Shown here piece by piece: positions 5,357-6,034 of a stretch of DNA of 6,034 nucleotides. A program made the position numbers and the translations under genes. Below the pieces are notes generated by a model. The model searched no databases, was not told the origin of the DNA, and saw only the letters and a list, made by a program, of their open reading frames with translations. Position 1 is the stretch's first letter. Each line of letters begins with the position of its first letter. The stretch is from an uncultured Bacillaceae bacterium (lineage in GTDB: Bacteria > Bacillota > Bacilli > Bacillales > Caldibacillaceae), in the NCBI GenBank assembly GCA_937983015.1, contig CALKAK010000199.1:1-6034 (forward strand). Direction: 5' to 3'.

Positions 5357-5497
5357 CATTTTCGTTGTGTTTTTTGCGGTGATGAATCAAGTGGCGCGGA
5401 GAATAATCAGGGTCTTTGTGCGGTGATCTGAATAGGGAGGTCTACATTCCAGAGCGTTTCGATGATTAGCAAAATATATTAATTTTTCCATTTTCTG

Positions 5498-5526
5498 TTT
5501 CTTTTTATGCCATACTCCTGTATAGT
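5498..5526 (+). promoter_or_regulatory. Possible second promoter of the coiled-coil protein gene
   Basis: TATAGT (5521-5526) matches 5 of 6 -10 bases, preceded by a poor -35 region (TTTCTT at 5498-5503, 17-bp spacer). It would start transcription about 43 nt before the ATG at 5576. A good Shine-Dalgarno AGGGGAG (5560-5566) lies nine bases before that ATG. Confidence 0.35.
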
Positions 5527-5575
5527 CTTACATTGTTGAAAACATAAATTTTCATCATGAGGGGAGAAAACATTT

Positions 5576-6034
5576 ATGTATCTTTCAAAAATTTTATCCA
5601 GCGTGATCGGTGGGCTCATTCTAACAGTCGGCTCTGTATTCGCCTTCACAGAAAATGGTACGCTACAAAATGCAACAAAATTTATTCAAGAAGCGAAAAG
5701 GAAAATCGTTCAATATGAAGAAAACGAAAATACCCTCGTTCAAATATTAGATCGCGTTCAGAACAATGCCAACTCGAAAAATTGATGAAGCAAATGAAGT
5801 GATTGCTAATTTAGAACATAATATGATGACATTACAAACTGAAGTTAGAGAATAAGAATTACAGATCGCCCAATTAGAAGAAGAATTGAGTAGAGAAAAA
5901 GTATTAAAAGATGATGCGATCAAACAATTATTCGCATTACGGCAGATCCACTAGGAAAAACTGGAAGAATTGGATCAAGCAAAAGAGGGAATACCGCTTA
6001 TGAGTATATTAACGAAAAAGCGGATCAAAAGATT
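5576..6034 (+). pseudogene. Broken gene for a secreted coiled-coil protein, 3' end outside the window
   Basis: The first intact stretch encodes 69 residues with a signal peptide: positive MYLSK, a hydrophobic core ISSVIGGLILTVGSVFAF-like at about 6-24, and possible cleavage near residue 22-25. It is followed by helical, charged sequence (FIQEAKRKIVQYEENENTLVQIL). The reading frame is lost near an A5 run (5777-5781), and the coiled coil continues in frame 3: IDEANEVIANLEHNMMTLQTEV, then ELQIAQLEEELSREK, then EKLEELDQAKE. That frame is interrupted by TAA (5853-5855) and TAG (5952-5954). From about 5985 the sense returns to frame 2 (NTAYEYINEKADQKI), suggesting a second frameshift. The RBS and signal peptide are intact, so a short 69-residue secreted peptide could still be made. 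The family is not recognised; the role of the ancestral protein is unknown. Confidence 0.75.

Larger units (their letters stand above)
5017..5575. other. Long A/T-rich region without a confident gene
   Basis: No convincing protein gene fills this stretch. It holds a short leftward open stretch (5076-5186), a T8 run at about 5220, a cluster of GTGAT/ATCAC half-sites (5304-5359) around a perfect palindrome, two copies of the octamer TGCGGTGA (5375-5382, 5419-5426) with a third at 5022-5029, and the promoter region of the downstream broken gene. No tRNA or known riboswitch is recognisable. It could include a leader RNA, a small RNA or an intergenic repeat. Confidence 0.5.

Noticed and set aside
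5382..5426. Fourteen-residue cationic peptide (MNQVARRIIRVFVR) in the leader
   Set aside because: There is no proper ribosome binding site before the ATG, and such short frames are expected by chance.

Overview
The window looks like chromosomal DNA from a low-GC Gram-positive bacterium, most probably a Bacillaceae species. The reasons are strong AGGAGG-type ribosome binding sites, a TTG start, SigA-like promoters, and gene families best known from Bacillus: an Mhq-type ring-cleaving dioxygenase, a YneR-like HesB protein, and a DUF2975 membrane protein paired with a YozG-like XRE regulator. I cannot name the species. No tRNA, rRNA, CRISPR array or complete insertion sequence is visible.

Layout from left to right. 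(1) 1-718 is the 3' end of a decayed glycoside hydrolase family 3 gene, with a frameshift and an in-frame amber codon. (2) 719-940 is an intergenic region with an MhqR-type operator and a SigA-like promoter, leading to an intact two-domain vicinal-oxygen-chelate dioxygenase (941-1882). (3) A bidirectional terminator (1904-1944) separates it from a convergent, leftward four-gene operon (4372 to 1953): DUF2975 membrane protein, small XRE regulator, ABC ATPase and ABC-2 permease. The last three genes are tightly coupled to one another. The operon promoter carries a perfect 13-bp palindrome between its -35 and -10 boxes, plus two interleaved inverted repeats upstream. (4) Divergently, 4640-4945 encodes a cysteine-free HesB/YneR-like protein, followed by two tandem hairpins. 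(5) About 630 bp without a confident gene (4946-5575) holds a perfect TGTGA-N6-TCACA palindrome. It is centred 41.5 bp upstream of the start point predicted from an extended -10 box, which is the geometry of an Fnr/CRP-type class II promoter. It also holds a short leftward open stretch of uncertain meaning. (6) 5576-6034 is a secreted coiled-coil protein gene with an intact RBS and signal peptide but a frameshift, two nonsense codons and probably a second frameshift. It runs off the window.

Functionally the window is a patchwork. The dioxygenase fits quinone/catechol detoxification under MhqR-like repression. The leftward operon looks like a self-regulated transporter module. The outer genes are decaying. 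The most original signals are regulatory: the class II Fnr-like promoter facing a leader and a broken secreted-protein gene, and the nested palindromes in front of the DUF2975-XRE-ABC operon. No clearly new enzymatic or defence system is evident.
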